Source: Melioribacteraceae bacterium (GTDB taxonomy: Bacteria; Bacteroidota; Ignavibacteria; Ignavibacteriales; Melioribacteraceae). Taken from it: a stretch of DNA of 16,531 nt. The translations under genes were made by a program, and so were the position numbers. The notes below the pieces were generated by a model. The model saw only the letters and a program-made list of their open reading frames with translations. It did no database searches and had not been told where the DNA came from. The DNA is taken from NCBI GenBank assembly GCA_026987055.1, contig JALSNL010000104.1, positions 1 through 16,531 of the forward strand, given 5' to 3'. Position 1 is the first letter of the stretch. Each line of letters begins with the position of its first letter. This document shows, in pieces, positions 1-8,600 of this stretch.

Positions 1-57
1 CATTTTTCAGTTTGCAATAATTTTAGTGTTATGTTAATATATAAATGACGGTAATCT

Positions 58-131
58 AAAAACTCACCCCAACCCCTCTCTTAAAAAGAGAGGGACTGCT
101 CCCTCTCCCTTTGGGAGAGGGTTGGGGTGAG
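58..131 (-). terminator. Probable intrinsic terminator of the der-to-TPR unit
   Basis: The GC-rich palindrome lies 35 bp past the stop of the TPR gene. On the minus-strand transcript it is followed directly by five U residues (AAAAA at 58-62 on the plus strand), then AT-rich sequence. No comparable T-run follows it on the plus strand, so the element looks oriented to stop leftward transcription. The long branched stem is not a textbook single hairpin, but the arrangement of stable stem plus U-tract is right. This is inferred from sequence only. Confidence 0.6.
63..131. repeat. Three-armed (cloverleaf) palindromic element
   Basis: The outer arms, CTCACCCCAACCC (63-75) and GGGTTGGGGTGAG (119-131), are exact reverse complements. 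Inside lie two perfect 9-bp hairpins: CCCTCTCTT/AAGAGAGGG (74-82 with 86-94, loop AAA) and CCCTCTCCC/GGGAGAGGG (101-109 with 113-121, loop TTT). The outer stem can alternatively extend inward to 80/115 with one bulged C, competing with the inner hairpins. It is far more GC-rich than its surroundings. From memory, CTCACCCCAACCC...GGGTTGGGGTGAG elements recur between genes in many unrelated bacteria, so this is probably one copy of a dispersed palindromic repeat. Other copies cannot be seen in this window. Confidence 0.8.
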
Positions 132-166
132 GGTTCATTTGCCGACAAAATACAGTTAACTTTACA

Positions 167-1177
167 TTAGTTTAATAATTTTTTCCGTAACTTTTTTACA
201 CGCTCTAATCTGCTTTCCAGTTTTTCTTTAATTTTAACAGAATTAATTTGAAAGTCAAGTATTTCATTACATAATTTCAAAGCTTTTTTCTTCTCGCCTT
301 TTTTATTATAAAGCATTGCTATTTTATGTCTAAGCACAATATCATTATACACATTTCTATTTTCTAATGTTTCAACTGAATTTAATAACTCAGTATAAAC
401 AGAAATTGATTTATCTATATCCGTATCTTCATAAGCTCTTGCCAAGCCCCACTTAAAAAATCTTGAGTCAGGATATTTTTTCAGCATTTTCAAAGAGAGT
501 GAAATTGCCTTATCACTTTGTTCATAATCTATGTAAATCCAAATTAAAGAGTAGGCGGCAAGATAATAATTATATGTTGAATGTTGAACAGCTTTTTCCA
601 AAAGCTTAATTCCCTTTTCTCTGTTATCACTAATAAAAGGAAGCCAAGAAAGGAATTTTGTTTGTGCACTTTTCCAATAGTTATAAGTTCCGGCAGCAAT
701 GTATGCTTCATAAAAATTAGAATCTGTTTCCAGACATTTTTTAAAACCTTGTAAAGATTCTACACCGTTAGAGAGGGCACGCATTATATTATTTTGTAAT
801 GCTTGATAATATGCCATATAACCATAAATTAAAGCATTGTAGTAATTATACCAAATATTATTTTCATCTTGTTCCAAAAGGGTTTCTGTTTTTTCTTCGG
901 CAAGTGTTAGAAGACTATCAATAAAATTACTATTAAAAGATTCTTCGTAGTCAACGGATTTAGCAATTTCCGTAGCGGCTAAATATATTTTACCAAGAGG
1001 ATTGTTAGAATATTGTTTATCCAGTTGAACAAATATTTTATTAGCATCAGAATAATTTTGTAATAAAATTTCATTGATTCCCGTTGTAAGTAAGGAATCT
1101 ATAATTTTATTAGGATGTGTTTGAGCAAATGTATTTGCAACAACAAACAAAAAGAAAAAAAATTTAGAGCGTGCCAA
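167..1177 (-). CDS. Secreted tetratricopeptide-repeat protein, function unknown
   Basis: The product is about 336 residues, starting with a Sec signal peptide (MARSK, a Phe-rich hydrophobic core, then NTFAQ). The rest is almost wholly helical with TPR-like pairs: a region around KCLETDSNFYEAYIAAGTYN, one around EKAVQHSTYNYYLAAYSLIW, another around KMLKKYPDSRFFKWGLARAY, and a final GEKKKALKLCNEIL unit before a basic coiled tail. The segment with FLSWLPF followed by REKGIKLLEKA resembles TPR39/Iml2-type repeats. I chose the TTG at 1177 because GGAG lies 9 bases upstream and it gives a clean positively charged signal peptide. The ATG at 1198 would add the acidic leader MMPEIEL, which is unlike a Sec n-region, although automated callers may prefer it. 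The gene overlaps the end of upp by 14 bp (35 bp from the ATG), so translation is probably coupled. It is likely a periplasmic protein-interaction scaffold; there is no Cys for a lipoprotein anchor and no enzyme motif. Confidence 0.85.
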   Translation of the reverse strand: MARSKFFFFLFVVANTFAQTHPNKIIDSLLTTGINEILLQNYSDANKIFVQLDKQYSNNPLGKIYLAATEIAKSVDYEESFNSNFIDSLLTLAEEKTETLLEQDENNIWYNYYNALIYGYMAYYQALQNNIMRALSNGVESLQGFKKCLETDSNFYEAYIAAGTYNYWKSAQTKFLSWLPFISDNREKGIKLLEKAVQHSTYNYYLAAYSLIWIYIDYEQSDKAISLSLKMLKKYPDSRFFKWGLARAYEDTDIDKSISVYTELLNSVETLENRNVYNDIVLRHKIAMLYNKKGEKKKALKLCNEILDFQINSVKIKEKLESRLERVKKLRKKLLN

Positions 1178-1790
1178 AAGTTCTATCTCCGGCATCACCT
1201 AAACCTGGTAAAATATATCCGTTTTCATTTAGTTCTCTATCAAGCATTGCAGTATAAATAGGAACATCAGGATGTTCTTTAGTTAAACGTTTAACTCCTT
1301 CCGGAGCAGCAATTAAAGAAGCCATTACACAATCATTGGCTCCTTTGTCTTTTAGAAATTGAAAAGCCGCCGAAGCACTTCCACCGGTTGCAAGCATCGG
1401 ATCTAAAACTATCACTTTTGAAGTATCAAGGTTTTTAGGTGCTTTATAATAATAATCTATAGGTTTAAGTGTTTTTTCATCACGCTGTAAACCAATGTGA
1501 CCAACTTTTGCATTAGGTATCATTTCAATAAATGAATTAACCAAACTTAATCCCGCACGTAAAACCGGGACAAGCACAACTTGTTTTTTTAAGTTATAAC
1601 CTTTTGTAATTTCAAGAGGTGTTTCAACTTCAAATTCTCTTAGTTCAAACTCGTTACTAATTTCAATTGCAAGTGCGTAAGCTATTCTTCTTAAAGCCAA
1701 ACGGAATTGGTATTCCTTTGTTTCTTTATTTCTTAAATATGTAATGTCTCTGCTAATTAAAGGATTGGAAACAATTTTTAGATTATCCAT
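1164..1790 (-). CDS. upp: Uracil phosphoribosyltransferase
   Basis: This 208-residue protein has the usual length for bacterial UPRT, which converts uracil plus PRPP to UMP in cytosolic pyrimidine salvage. The PRPP-binding loop VLDPMLATGGSA is at residues 128-139. The upstream PVLRAG motif is at 75-80. The C-terminal uracil-binding segment YILPGLGDAGDR is at 192-203, and the protein ends in the family-typical FGT plus one residue. The ATG at 1790 has GGAG eight bases upstream (AAGGAGAATATTTATG). The start overlaps the stop of the upstream flavoprotein by 8 bp, and the 3' end overlaps the TPR gene, so upp sits in the middle of a translationally coupled trio. No link to uracil metabolism is evident in its neighbours. 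All key motifs are intact. Confidence 0.97.
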   Translation of the reverse strand: MDNLKIVSNPLISRDITYLRNKETKEYQFRLALRRIAYALAIEISNEFELREFEVETPLEITKGYNLKKQVVLVPVLRAGLSLVNSFIEMIPNAKVGHIGLQRDEKTLKPIDYYYKAPKNLDTSKVIVLDPMLATGGSASAAFQFLKDKGANDCVMASLIAAPEGVKRLTKEHPDVPIYTAMLDRELNENGYILPGLGDAGDRTFGTL

Positions 1791-3150
1791 AAATATTCTC
1801 CTTTACTTTTCTGCCAAGCACCGAAAGTAAATTAACAAACGGCGATAGTGGCGGTGTATAATTAAATTGCATATCTGCAAGAGTTAAGACAGAGTTTTTA
1901 TTATAAATCATATTGCTTATTAAATCGGCATAACCGGCAACTTCGGTTCCTCCTATAAATGAAGCTCCGAGTATTATTTTTCTGTTTTTATCATAAATAA
2001 TTTTTCCGAATACTTTTCTGGAACCGGGCATTACGTGAACTTTATTCGGCACAACTGCTGTAACACTTTGAGCATTAAAATTTAGCATAAGTATTTGTTT
2101 TGTAGTTAAACCGACTTGAGCAATAAAATTATTAAAAAGTTTAAATGCAGAGTTTGCAAAAACCGGCTCGGCTATTAGGTTTCCACCGGCTGCATTTTCT
2201 CCGGCAATATGTCCGTGGCGGTGTGCAAATGTTGCTAACGGAATGTAATCACTTCTATTTGTAATTTTATTTTTAATTTCAATATTATCACCGGCTGCAT
2301 ATATATTCGGGTTTGATGTTTTGAGTCTGCTATCAACAACTAAACCGCCAAATTTACCAAGTTTGAGATTTGCTTCTTTAGCTAAAAAAATATTTGGTTT
2401 TACTCCGGCTGCAACAACTGCCAAATCAAAATCAATATATCTTCCTTCATATTTGAATTGTTTAAATCTATTATCGGCAATAATAAATCTGCTTTGTTCA
2501 TTAGAAGTTAAAAAACTTATTTGGTTACGCGTTAGTATATCTTGAATTAAATACCTTACTTCTTCGTCGGCAGCCGGCATCGGTAATTTTTCCAAATCGA
2601 GAATTGAAACTTGATAACCAATTTCTTTGAATGCTTCGGCTGTTTCCAAACCAATATAACCGGAGCCGATTACAAGTACTTTTCCATTTTTAATAGGAGT
2701 AATATGGTTTTTTATTCTTATAAAATCTTTAACCGATTTAAGACTAAAAACATTTTCCAGAGAAAATGGCAACTCATTAATTTCATTTGCAATTGAGCCT
2801 GTAGTAAGGATTAATTTATCAAAATCAAAAAGTACAATTCTATTTGTATTTTTTTCTATAATTTCCAATACTTTTTTATTAGTATCTATTCTCTTTACAA
2901 AATGTTTTGTAAAAACTCTAACACCTTTTGCTTTGTAAAAAGACTCCGGATTGAAATAAACAATTTTATTATAATCGGAAATTTCATCGGAAATAAGATA
3001 CGGCAATTCACACGTACCGGTAGAAATAAACTCTCCGGCTTCAATAAGAATAACTTCGGCATTAGGGTTTGTACGTTTTGCTTTAGCCGCAGCTGCAGGT
3101 CCGGCAGCATTACCGCCTATAACAATTATTTTGTTTGAGGATTTATACAT
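1783..3150 (-). CDS. CoA-disulfide reductase-like FAD/NAD(P)H oxidoreductase
   Basis: This 455-residue flavoprotein belongs to the pyridine-nucleotide-disulfide oxidoreductase family, in the single-cysteine subgroup of CoA-disulfide reductase and NADH oxidase. It has an N-terminal FAD-binding GGNAAG (residues 12-17), one redox-active Cys47 in STGTCELPY, an NAD(P)H-binding GSGYIG (162-167), a second FAD motif YAAGDN (284-289) and a C-terminal dimerisation domain ending in NYTPPLSPF (430-438). The Tyr there corresponds to the YAPPF tyrosine conserved in CoA-disulfide reductases. The family cysteine box is normally NCGLPY; here Glu replaces the Gly after Cys. No rhodanese domain is attached. The likely role is cytosolic thiol/disulfide redox control or NADH oxidation; CoA, persulfide and O2 as substrates cannot be told apart from sequence. 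The ATG at 3150 has a weak AGG upstream. It follows der by 40 bp and overlaps upp by 8 bp. Confidence 0.85.
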   Translation of the reverse strand: MYKSSNKIIVIGGNAAGPAAAAKAKRTNPNAEVILIEAGEFISTGTCELPYLISDEISDYNKIVYFNPESFYKAKGVRVFTKHFVKRIDTNKKVLEIIEKNTNRIVLFDFDKLILTTGSIANEINELPFSLENVFSLKSVKDFIRIKNHITPIKNGKVLVIGSGYIGLETAEAFKEIGYQVSILDLEKLPMPAADEEVRYLIQDILTRNQISFLTSNEQSRFIIADNRFKQFKYEGRYIDFDLAVVAAGVKPNIFLAKEANLKLGKFGGLVVDSRLKTSNPNIYAAGDNIEIKNKITNRSDYIPLATFAHRHGHIAGENAAGGNLIAEPVFANSAFKLFNNFIAQVGLTTKQILMLNFNAQSVTAVVPNKVHVMPGSRKVFGKIIYDKNRKIILGASFIGGTEVAGYADLISNMIYNKNSVLTLADMQFNYTPPLSPFVNLLSVLGRKVKENIYG

Positions 3151-3190
3151 TTAACCTAGAACGATAAAAAATATTTAATTTTAAATATAA

Positions 3191-4504
3191 CTATTTTTCT
3201 TTAAAACTAACGGTAATAGGTACGCCTTTAAAACCAAAGTGCTCACGAATTTTTCTTTCTAAAAATCGTCTGTAATGTTCCGGCATTTCTTTGCTGTTAC
3301 TTGTAAAGAAAAGGAAAATGGGATATTTGTCTCCTACTTGCGTTACATATTTAATTTTAATTTCTTTCCCTCTCTTGGTTGCCGGAGGTTGGTTACGCTG
3401 TATTTCTTCAAGAAGTATTTCATTTAATGTACTTGTAGGTATTTTCTTTTTTCTTTCTTCTTGTAGTTCTTTAGCCATTTCAATTAGTTTAAAAACACGT
3501 TGCTTGGTTAGAGCAGAAATAAATACTATTGGGAAATATGCATGACTGCCAAGTTTATCTAATATTTTTTCCGAAAATTCCTTTGCGGTATTTGTTTCTT
3601 TTTCAATCAAATCCCATTTATTAACTGCAAGAATAATAGCCTTTCTTCTTCTAACAGCTTCATCAATTATTTTTTGATCTTGATTTTCCAATCCGCTTTG
3701 CGCATCTATCATAATTATGGCAACGTCACATTTACTTAGTGCACGCCAAGTTCTAACATTGGAATAAAATTCTATATTCTCTTTTACTTTTGTTCTTTTT
3801 CTTAAACCGGCGGTATCAACAAGAATAATTTCTTCTCCGTAATATTTCAATACGGAATCCAAACTGTCTCTGGTAGTTCCGGGGATATCGGTAACAATGC
3901 TTCTATCGTAACCTAACAATGCATTGGTTAGAGAAGACTTTCCAACATTAGGTTTCCCGAGCAGAGCAATCTTAAGTCGTTCATCTTCTTCCAAATCTTC
4001 TTCGGGAAAGCTTAACACATTTACCAAATCATCTAAAATATCTCCGGTGTTTCTTCCGTTAAGAGCGGAAACATCGTAAACATTTTCCAAACCGAATTCA
4101 TAAAATTCCAATTTATCATTTTCAAATTTCGGAGTATCCGCTTTATTAACCAAAACAAAAGTAGGTTTTTTAGTTTTCCTTAAAAGTTCGGCTACTTCGG
4201 AATCCAGTGCGGTTATTCCGGTTCTTCCATCAACAATAAATAGTAAAGCATCCGCTTCTTCAATTGCAATTTCCACTTGCTCTTTTATTGCTATTTCAAA
4301 TTTGTCGGTACTTTCCGTAACATATCCGCCGGTATCCATAATGCGAAAAGGCTTACCGTTCCAAATTACTTCTCCGCTTATTCTATCACGTGTTACTCCA
4401 CTGGAATCATGTACAATGGAATCTTTACTTTTTGTTAAGCGATTAAATAAAGTTGATTTTCCAACATTAGGTCTTCCGACAATTACAACTAAAGGTATTG
4501 GCAT
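3191..4504 (-). CDS. der: Ribosome-assembly GTPase Der (EngA)
   Basis: This 437-residue protein has the diagnostic tandem GTPase layout. G-domain 1 contains GRPNVGKS (10-17), GVTRD (36-40), DTGG (57-60) and NKAD (120-123). G-domain 2 contains GKPNVGKS (183-190), PGTTRD (208-213), DTAG (230-233), NKWD (295-298) and SAL (330-332). A C-terminal KH-like domain runs from about 350 to the end. Der acts in the cytosol in maturation of the 50S ribosomal subunit and is essential in most bacteria. All nucleotide-binding motifs are intact. The ATG at 4504 gives the canonical N-terminus two residues before the first beta strand, but only a poor GGA serves as Shine-Dalgarno. It is the first gene of the left-hand unit, after a gene-free gap of about 250 bp where its promoter should lie. 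Confidence 0.98.
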   Translation of the reverse strand: MPIPLVVIVGRPNVGKSTLFNRLTKSKDSIVHDSSGVTRDRISGEVIWNGKPFRIMDTGGYVTESTDKFEIAIKEQVEIAIEEADALLFIVDGRTGITALDSEVAELLRKTKKPTFVLVNKADTPKFENDKLEFYEFGLENVYDVSALNGRNTGDILDDLVNVLSFPEEDLEEDERLKIALLGKPNVGKSSLTNALLGYDRSIVTDIPGTTRDSLDSVLKYYGEEIILVDTAGLRKRTKVKENIEFYSNVRTWRALSKCDVAIIMIDAQSGLENQDQKIIDEAVRRRKAIILAVNKWDLIEKETNTAKEFSEKILDKLGSHAYFPIVFISALTKQRVFKLIEMAKELQEERKKKIPTSTLNEILLEEIQRNQPPATKRGKEIKIKYVTQVGDKYPIFLFFTSNSKEMPEHYRRFLERKIREHFGFKGVPITVSFKEK

Positions 4505-4522
4505 TGTTAGTCCAAAGTTAAA

Positions 4523-4545
4523 AATTAAAAGTTATGAATTAAAAG
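4523..4545. repeat. Short AT-rich direct repeat upstream of der
   Basis: AATTAAAAG occurs at 4523-4531 and again at 4537-4545, with related AAGTTAAAA just before, giving a roughly 14-bp period. It sits 19-41 bp upstream of the der start, in its untranslated leader. It may be low-complexity drift; no function is claimed. Confidence 0.4.
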
Positions 4546-4588
4546 AAATCTTTGTTCACAAAACTCTCACAAAGCAAAACATCATTTT

Positions 4589-4668
4589 GTTGTACTTGAG
4601 CGGAGCCAAAGATCTCTATTTCGAGTGGCATTAAGATTCTTCATTCGCCACAGCGAATTCAGAATGAC
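4589..4668. repeat. Degenerate inverted-repeat element between the two gene units
   Basis: Read on the minus strand, the element starts with GTCATTCTGA (4659-4668) and continues through AAGAATCTT. Read from the other end on the plus strand it starts with GTTGTACTTGAGCGGAGCC and continues to AAAGATCTC (4589-4616). The two ends are imperfect inverted copies of a GTCATTCTGA...GAAGAATCT-type motif, which I recall as a common dispersed intergenic repeat. Nested inside is a perfect small hairpin, ATTCGC-CACA-GCGAAT (4643-4658). No coding capacity is seen. The element probably lies in the der leader, or is a decayed mobile palindrome. Confidence 0.55.
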
Positions 4669-4708
4669 AAATTTTAATTTCTCTTTTCACGAAAATTATT
4701 TTGTTTTT

Positions 4709-4738
4709 AGTATATTTTATAAAATTGCCCAGGTACAA
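4709..4738 (-). promoter_or_regulatory. Candidate sigma70-like promoter for der
   Basis: On the minus strand TTGTAC (4733-4738) and TATACT (4709-4714) are separated by 18 bases, each a partial match to -35 and -10 boxes. It lies just past the stop of the DUF5683-like gene (4755), in a gap where a promoter for der is expected. The AT-rich background makes chance matches easy, and a start here would give a leader of about 200 nt that includes the inverted repeat. Confidence 0.25.
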
Positions 4739-4754
4739 AAACCCAAATTTTTTA

Positions 4755-5657
4755 TTAAAAATTCATTTTAATATTTAATCTGGGATAATAATCCGTATAA
4801 TAACCAATTGTTTCTTTTTGCACCGAAACATTCATCTGAATTTTTTTATTATATCTACTGGCACCCCAAGCCGCTTCTAGCGCACTAATAAAATGATTAG
4901 TAACAATTGTTATAACAGCCCACTTTGCTCCGTTGTAATAATCATTTGCTTTGCCGCGTTGTTTTGAATAATACTTAAATTGCGGTATTACCGGATCTAC
5001 ACCAAAAGTAAAATCAGTATTTTCATCACCGAATTCATCCCAGCCGACATTGAACTGCGTATATTTTCCAATCATTTCATAATATTGCTGATCACCATAA
5101 GGAGCTAGACGATGCGAATAATACTGTCCGCCGGGAGAACGGCTAACTTCATTTTCCAATTCGTTAAGTACATCCCAATTAACTTTATTATTAACAATTA
5201 AATTTTGATTGTAGTAATTCACTCGCTCTTGATTATTATAAATATCAGGATTAAGTTTTTCCAAATGATTCAATGTCCATTTAGCATACCGAACCGAGCT
5301 CCAATGTTGATTTGCATAGCTTTCAAAAATCTCCGTTTGGTCGTCACCCTTTTTATCATAAATAATTGTTAATGCAACTGCGGCAGCTTCAACACCAATG
5401 AATACTCCGGCAAGCAAATAGTCTTCATTATAAATTTGTCCAATTCCCGGTAATAAAAACGAATATGATCCTGCTAAAATTGGTATTTTTCTTTTATGAT
5501 TAAAAATATCGGAATTAAATTTTTCCGGCTTATTATCAATATTTTGATAAATAAAATGAGAATCACTTTTTAATGAACCGGTTAAATAATTTTTCCCCGA
5601 ATTTTGTGCAAATACTACATTTAATGAAATAAACAAAAATAAAAATTTCTTAATCAT
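4755..5657 (-). CDS. DUF5683-like exported/membrane protein, function unknown
   Basis: This 300-residue protein starts with a short signal sequence (MIKKFLFLFISLNVVFAQ). A hydrophobic segment at about 62-100 contains SFLLPGIGQIYNEDYLLAG, the PG-x-GQ-x-YN motif characteristic of DUF5683-type small membrane proteins common in Bacteroidota and Ignavibacteria. A second hydrophobic or amphipathic segment near 246-265 contains NHFISALEAAWGA. The polar middle (about 105-235) is rich in Tyr, Asn and Asp and has no catalytic motif I recognise. The ATG at 5657 is preceded by AGAGGA five bases away, and it starts 9 bp after the stop of the peptidase-barrel gene, so it is almost certainly co-transcribed and probably works in the same envelope process. 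The family assignment rests on the motif and layout; no biochemical role is known to me. Confidence 0.75.
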   Translation of the reverse strand: MIKKFLFLFISLNVVFAQNSGKNYLTGSLKSDSHFIYQNIDNKPEKFNSDIFNHKRKIPILAGSYSFLLPGIGQIYNEDYLLAGVFIGVEAAAVALTIIYDKKGDDQTEIFESYANQHWSSVRYAKWTLNHLEKLNPDIYNNQERVNYYNQNLIVNNKVNWDVLNELENEVSRSPGGQYYSHRLAPYGDQQYYEMIGKYTQFNVGWDEFGDENTDFTFGVDPVIPQFKYYSKQRGKANDYYNGAKWAVITIVTNHFISALEAAWGASRYNKKIQMNVSVQKETIGYYTDYYPRLNIKMNF

Positions 5658-5666
5658 TTTAATCCT

Positions 5667-8600
5667 CTAAAAAGAAAAGTCAAAAAGTATTCCGCCATAA
5701 AATTTCCATTCTTTACCATAATTAACGGTTTCACCTCTTATGGTTTTTTGATATTTATCGAACGAATAGGAAGCGTTGAAAAACAAGCTTGTAGGAAATA
5801 AATAAAATGAAATCATTTTTAATCTTACTTCGGCACCTATACCTTTTTTGAAATCATTTAATTTTGGAAAACCTTCTGTCCAAGCATTTCCGAAATCTCC
5901 GCTTACCGAAAAGAAAAGTTTATCGAAATATAAATGTCCTAAACGGTAATCTATGTTTTTAAATACCGGAATTCTGTAAGTTAAATTTAACCAAACAATT
6001 TCATTCCCGCTAATTGCATAGAAAGGATAACCTTTCATTCCAATCAAACCGCCAAGATAAAAATCAAAAAAATCGGGTACTTTGGGACCTAAAATTGTTC
6101 CGCCTCTAAATCTTGCCGAAAGCGTATGATTGTTAAATACCGAAAAGTACTTTCTTATGTTCAGTTCCAATCTATGGAAATTAAAATTTTGATAAACAGG
6201 AACCAAAACACCATTTTCCGCTTCGTACTCACTTTCCGGATTATATTTATTCATTTCGTAATTATATTTCAGTTCAATATCCGTTCCTACGGGATTTATG
6301 TCTCTATCAATTGTAGGAGCTAATGATTTATATGTATATTTTAATTGTAAATTTCTTCCGATAAAATATTCATCGCTGCTGCTTGGATATAACACACTAG
6401 AGTTTGGGAAAATAAAACTACCGATACTTGCCGAATATTGACTATATATAAATCTAAATTCAACATGATTTTTTGAGGAAAAAATTTTATGCTTTGCCGC
6501 CAAATCAACTTCAAATAAATTATATGTTACATTTGTATTTACAATGTCTTCATAAGTCGGCGGATCTGTGGTATTATCAACACCGAATTTAATATCAACA
6601 TCAGACTTTCTGCTAATGGAAAATAAATCCAACGAAATTACCGGTTTTAAGCCGAGACTAAAAAGTAAAGGGACTTTGTTTCTGTAGAAGAAAGATAAAA
6701 ATAAATCACGCTCCATTCTTTTGTTTATTGAACCTCCGGCAAACAACGAATATCTGTTAAGCATATCGGTAGAACCGAGATAAACACCGGGCTTAATTTT
6801 ATCAAGAAAATTTTTTGATGTATTATAATTGTCATAACGGATAAACGGCAGAATTGTCAATTTTGTAAATGCACTTGAATATTTTTCACGTTTGATATCA
6901 GGTAAATTATAATCATTAAAATTTTTAAGTTTGGCAATTTCTTGTTTGGTAAAATCACCATTGCTTTTTACTTCATCAAGAGGTGGATTTTTACGTTGAA
7001 TATATTTTTTATTCGGATCTACTTTTTTAGATTCTTCTTTACTAATTTCAAATAATTTGTATCCCGTTGCAGTGTAACCGGCATAAACAATATTTTCTTT
7101 GTTGTTAACCACCGGCATAAATGCTCCGCCTGTAACATTAGTTAGCTGTGTTCTTTCTTTTGTTACCGGATTTAATTTATAAAGGTTATATATACCAGTT
7201 TCATCGGAGGCGTAAATTATATTTCCATCTTTGTCATAAGTAGCGTTACGTTCATCGTAAGGTTTGTTCAGAATAAATTTTTTACCGGAACCATCGGCTT
7301 TAATTGTGGCAATGTCTCTACCTTGGTGATAAGCATAACCAAAAATTATTGCAGAATCATCATTAGAAAATTTAGGATTAAAAACTTGCTCCCCCATTTC
7401 ATAAAAAGTTAATCTTGTAAAATTCTTTCCGTTAATATCAACGATACCAAGATTTGACGTTCCGTCTTGTTGAAAAACAAAAACTATTTTTTTACCATCG
7501 TGGGAAACATTAGGATTGTTTGCACGCAAACCGAATGTTATTCTTGTTTCTTCTTCTTCGTCCAAATCGTAAATGTAAAGATCATGAACCTTTCTCCATT
7601 TAGGATTTTCCTCACTTAATTTTGCATAAACAATTTTATTGGTTCCTTTAATAAAATTAAAGGTTGAACGAATACCGGACCGAACCAATTCTTTTTCTTT
7701 TTTCTTAATATCATATTTATAAATTCCCGAAGTAGCAAAATAATCACCGCCGGCATTTGAGATGAAGTAAATTTGTTTTTCGTCAGGTGAAAAAACCGGA
7801 TAAAAATTACCGAATCCATCTTCAACAAGTTCTTTACCTTTAACTAAATTTTCTTGAACGCTTTTTATTCTTCTTTTATAATCTTTTTTTATAAAGGAAC
7901 TCCATTCGTCATAAATTTCATTACCGTCTTTACCAAGCACATCTTCAAAAGCAGCATCAATTGTAAAGTTTGTAAGTTTGCCAAGCTTGTATGTAATTTC
8001 TCTTATTTTATCTTCGCCATATTTTTGAGAAATGTATTTTGTTAAAGCAAAGCCAGAATTATAAACCGATTCATTGCCTAAGCTGGTTTTACTAAACACA
8101 CCCATTTGGTTCCAGCTAAGCATTTTATTTTCAATTGCGTAAGAACGCAAAATCATATCGCGGTGCGAATCCCAATTATCATAATTGAATTCCGGTCTCA
8201 TATATTGTGCAGTTCCTTCGGCAAACCAAGCGGGCATATTAATTGAAGCAATTGGATATGAAGCAATAAAATTAGGGAATCCGTAAAGTATATCCGGTCT
8301 TCTTTTATCTTCGTAATTTAGATATTGCAAATATATTGCCGGTGTTGATCTTCCTATTTTCATAGAAGCTTGTATTTGCACCATGTGAGTAAACTCGTGA
8401 GAAATTACATTGCGTAACCAATTATGAGTTCCCCGCAAATCAAAATCCAAAGCTGATGACCAAATTTCAATTTTGTTATCAAAGAAATATGTTGCACCGT
8501 TTGAATAATCATCAATATCTTTTATAACAAAATGTACAATGTCGGGTTCGTACTGATATAAACGTGTTATAGGTCCCCAAACTTCTTCGGCAATTTTCAA

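Noticed and set aside
1-57. Possible gene or RNA at the left edge
   Set aside because: Short AT-rich stretch without an open frame, fold or promoter that I can support.
4302-4634. Plus-strand reading frame of 110 codons reaching into the der upstream gap
   Set aside because: Most of it is the mirror of the first Der GTPase domain and the remainder runs through the repeat element; no start signal or domain.
4746-4763. AATTTTT/AAAAATT hairpin at the end of the DUF5683-like gene as a terminator
   Set aside because: The stem is A/T only, lies partly inside the coding end, and would be too weak; it is expected by chance in such AT-rich DNA.
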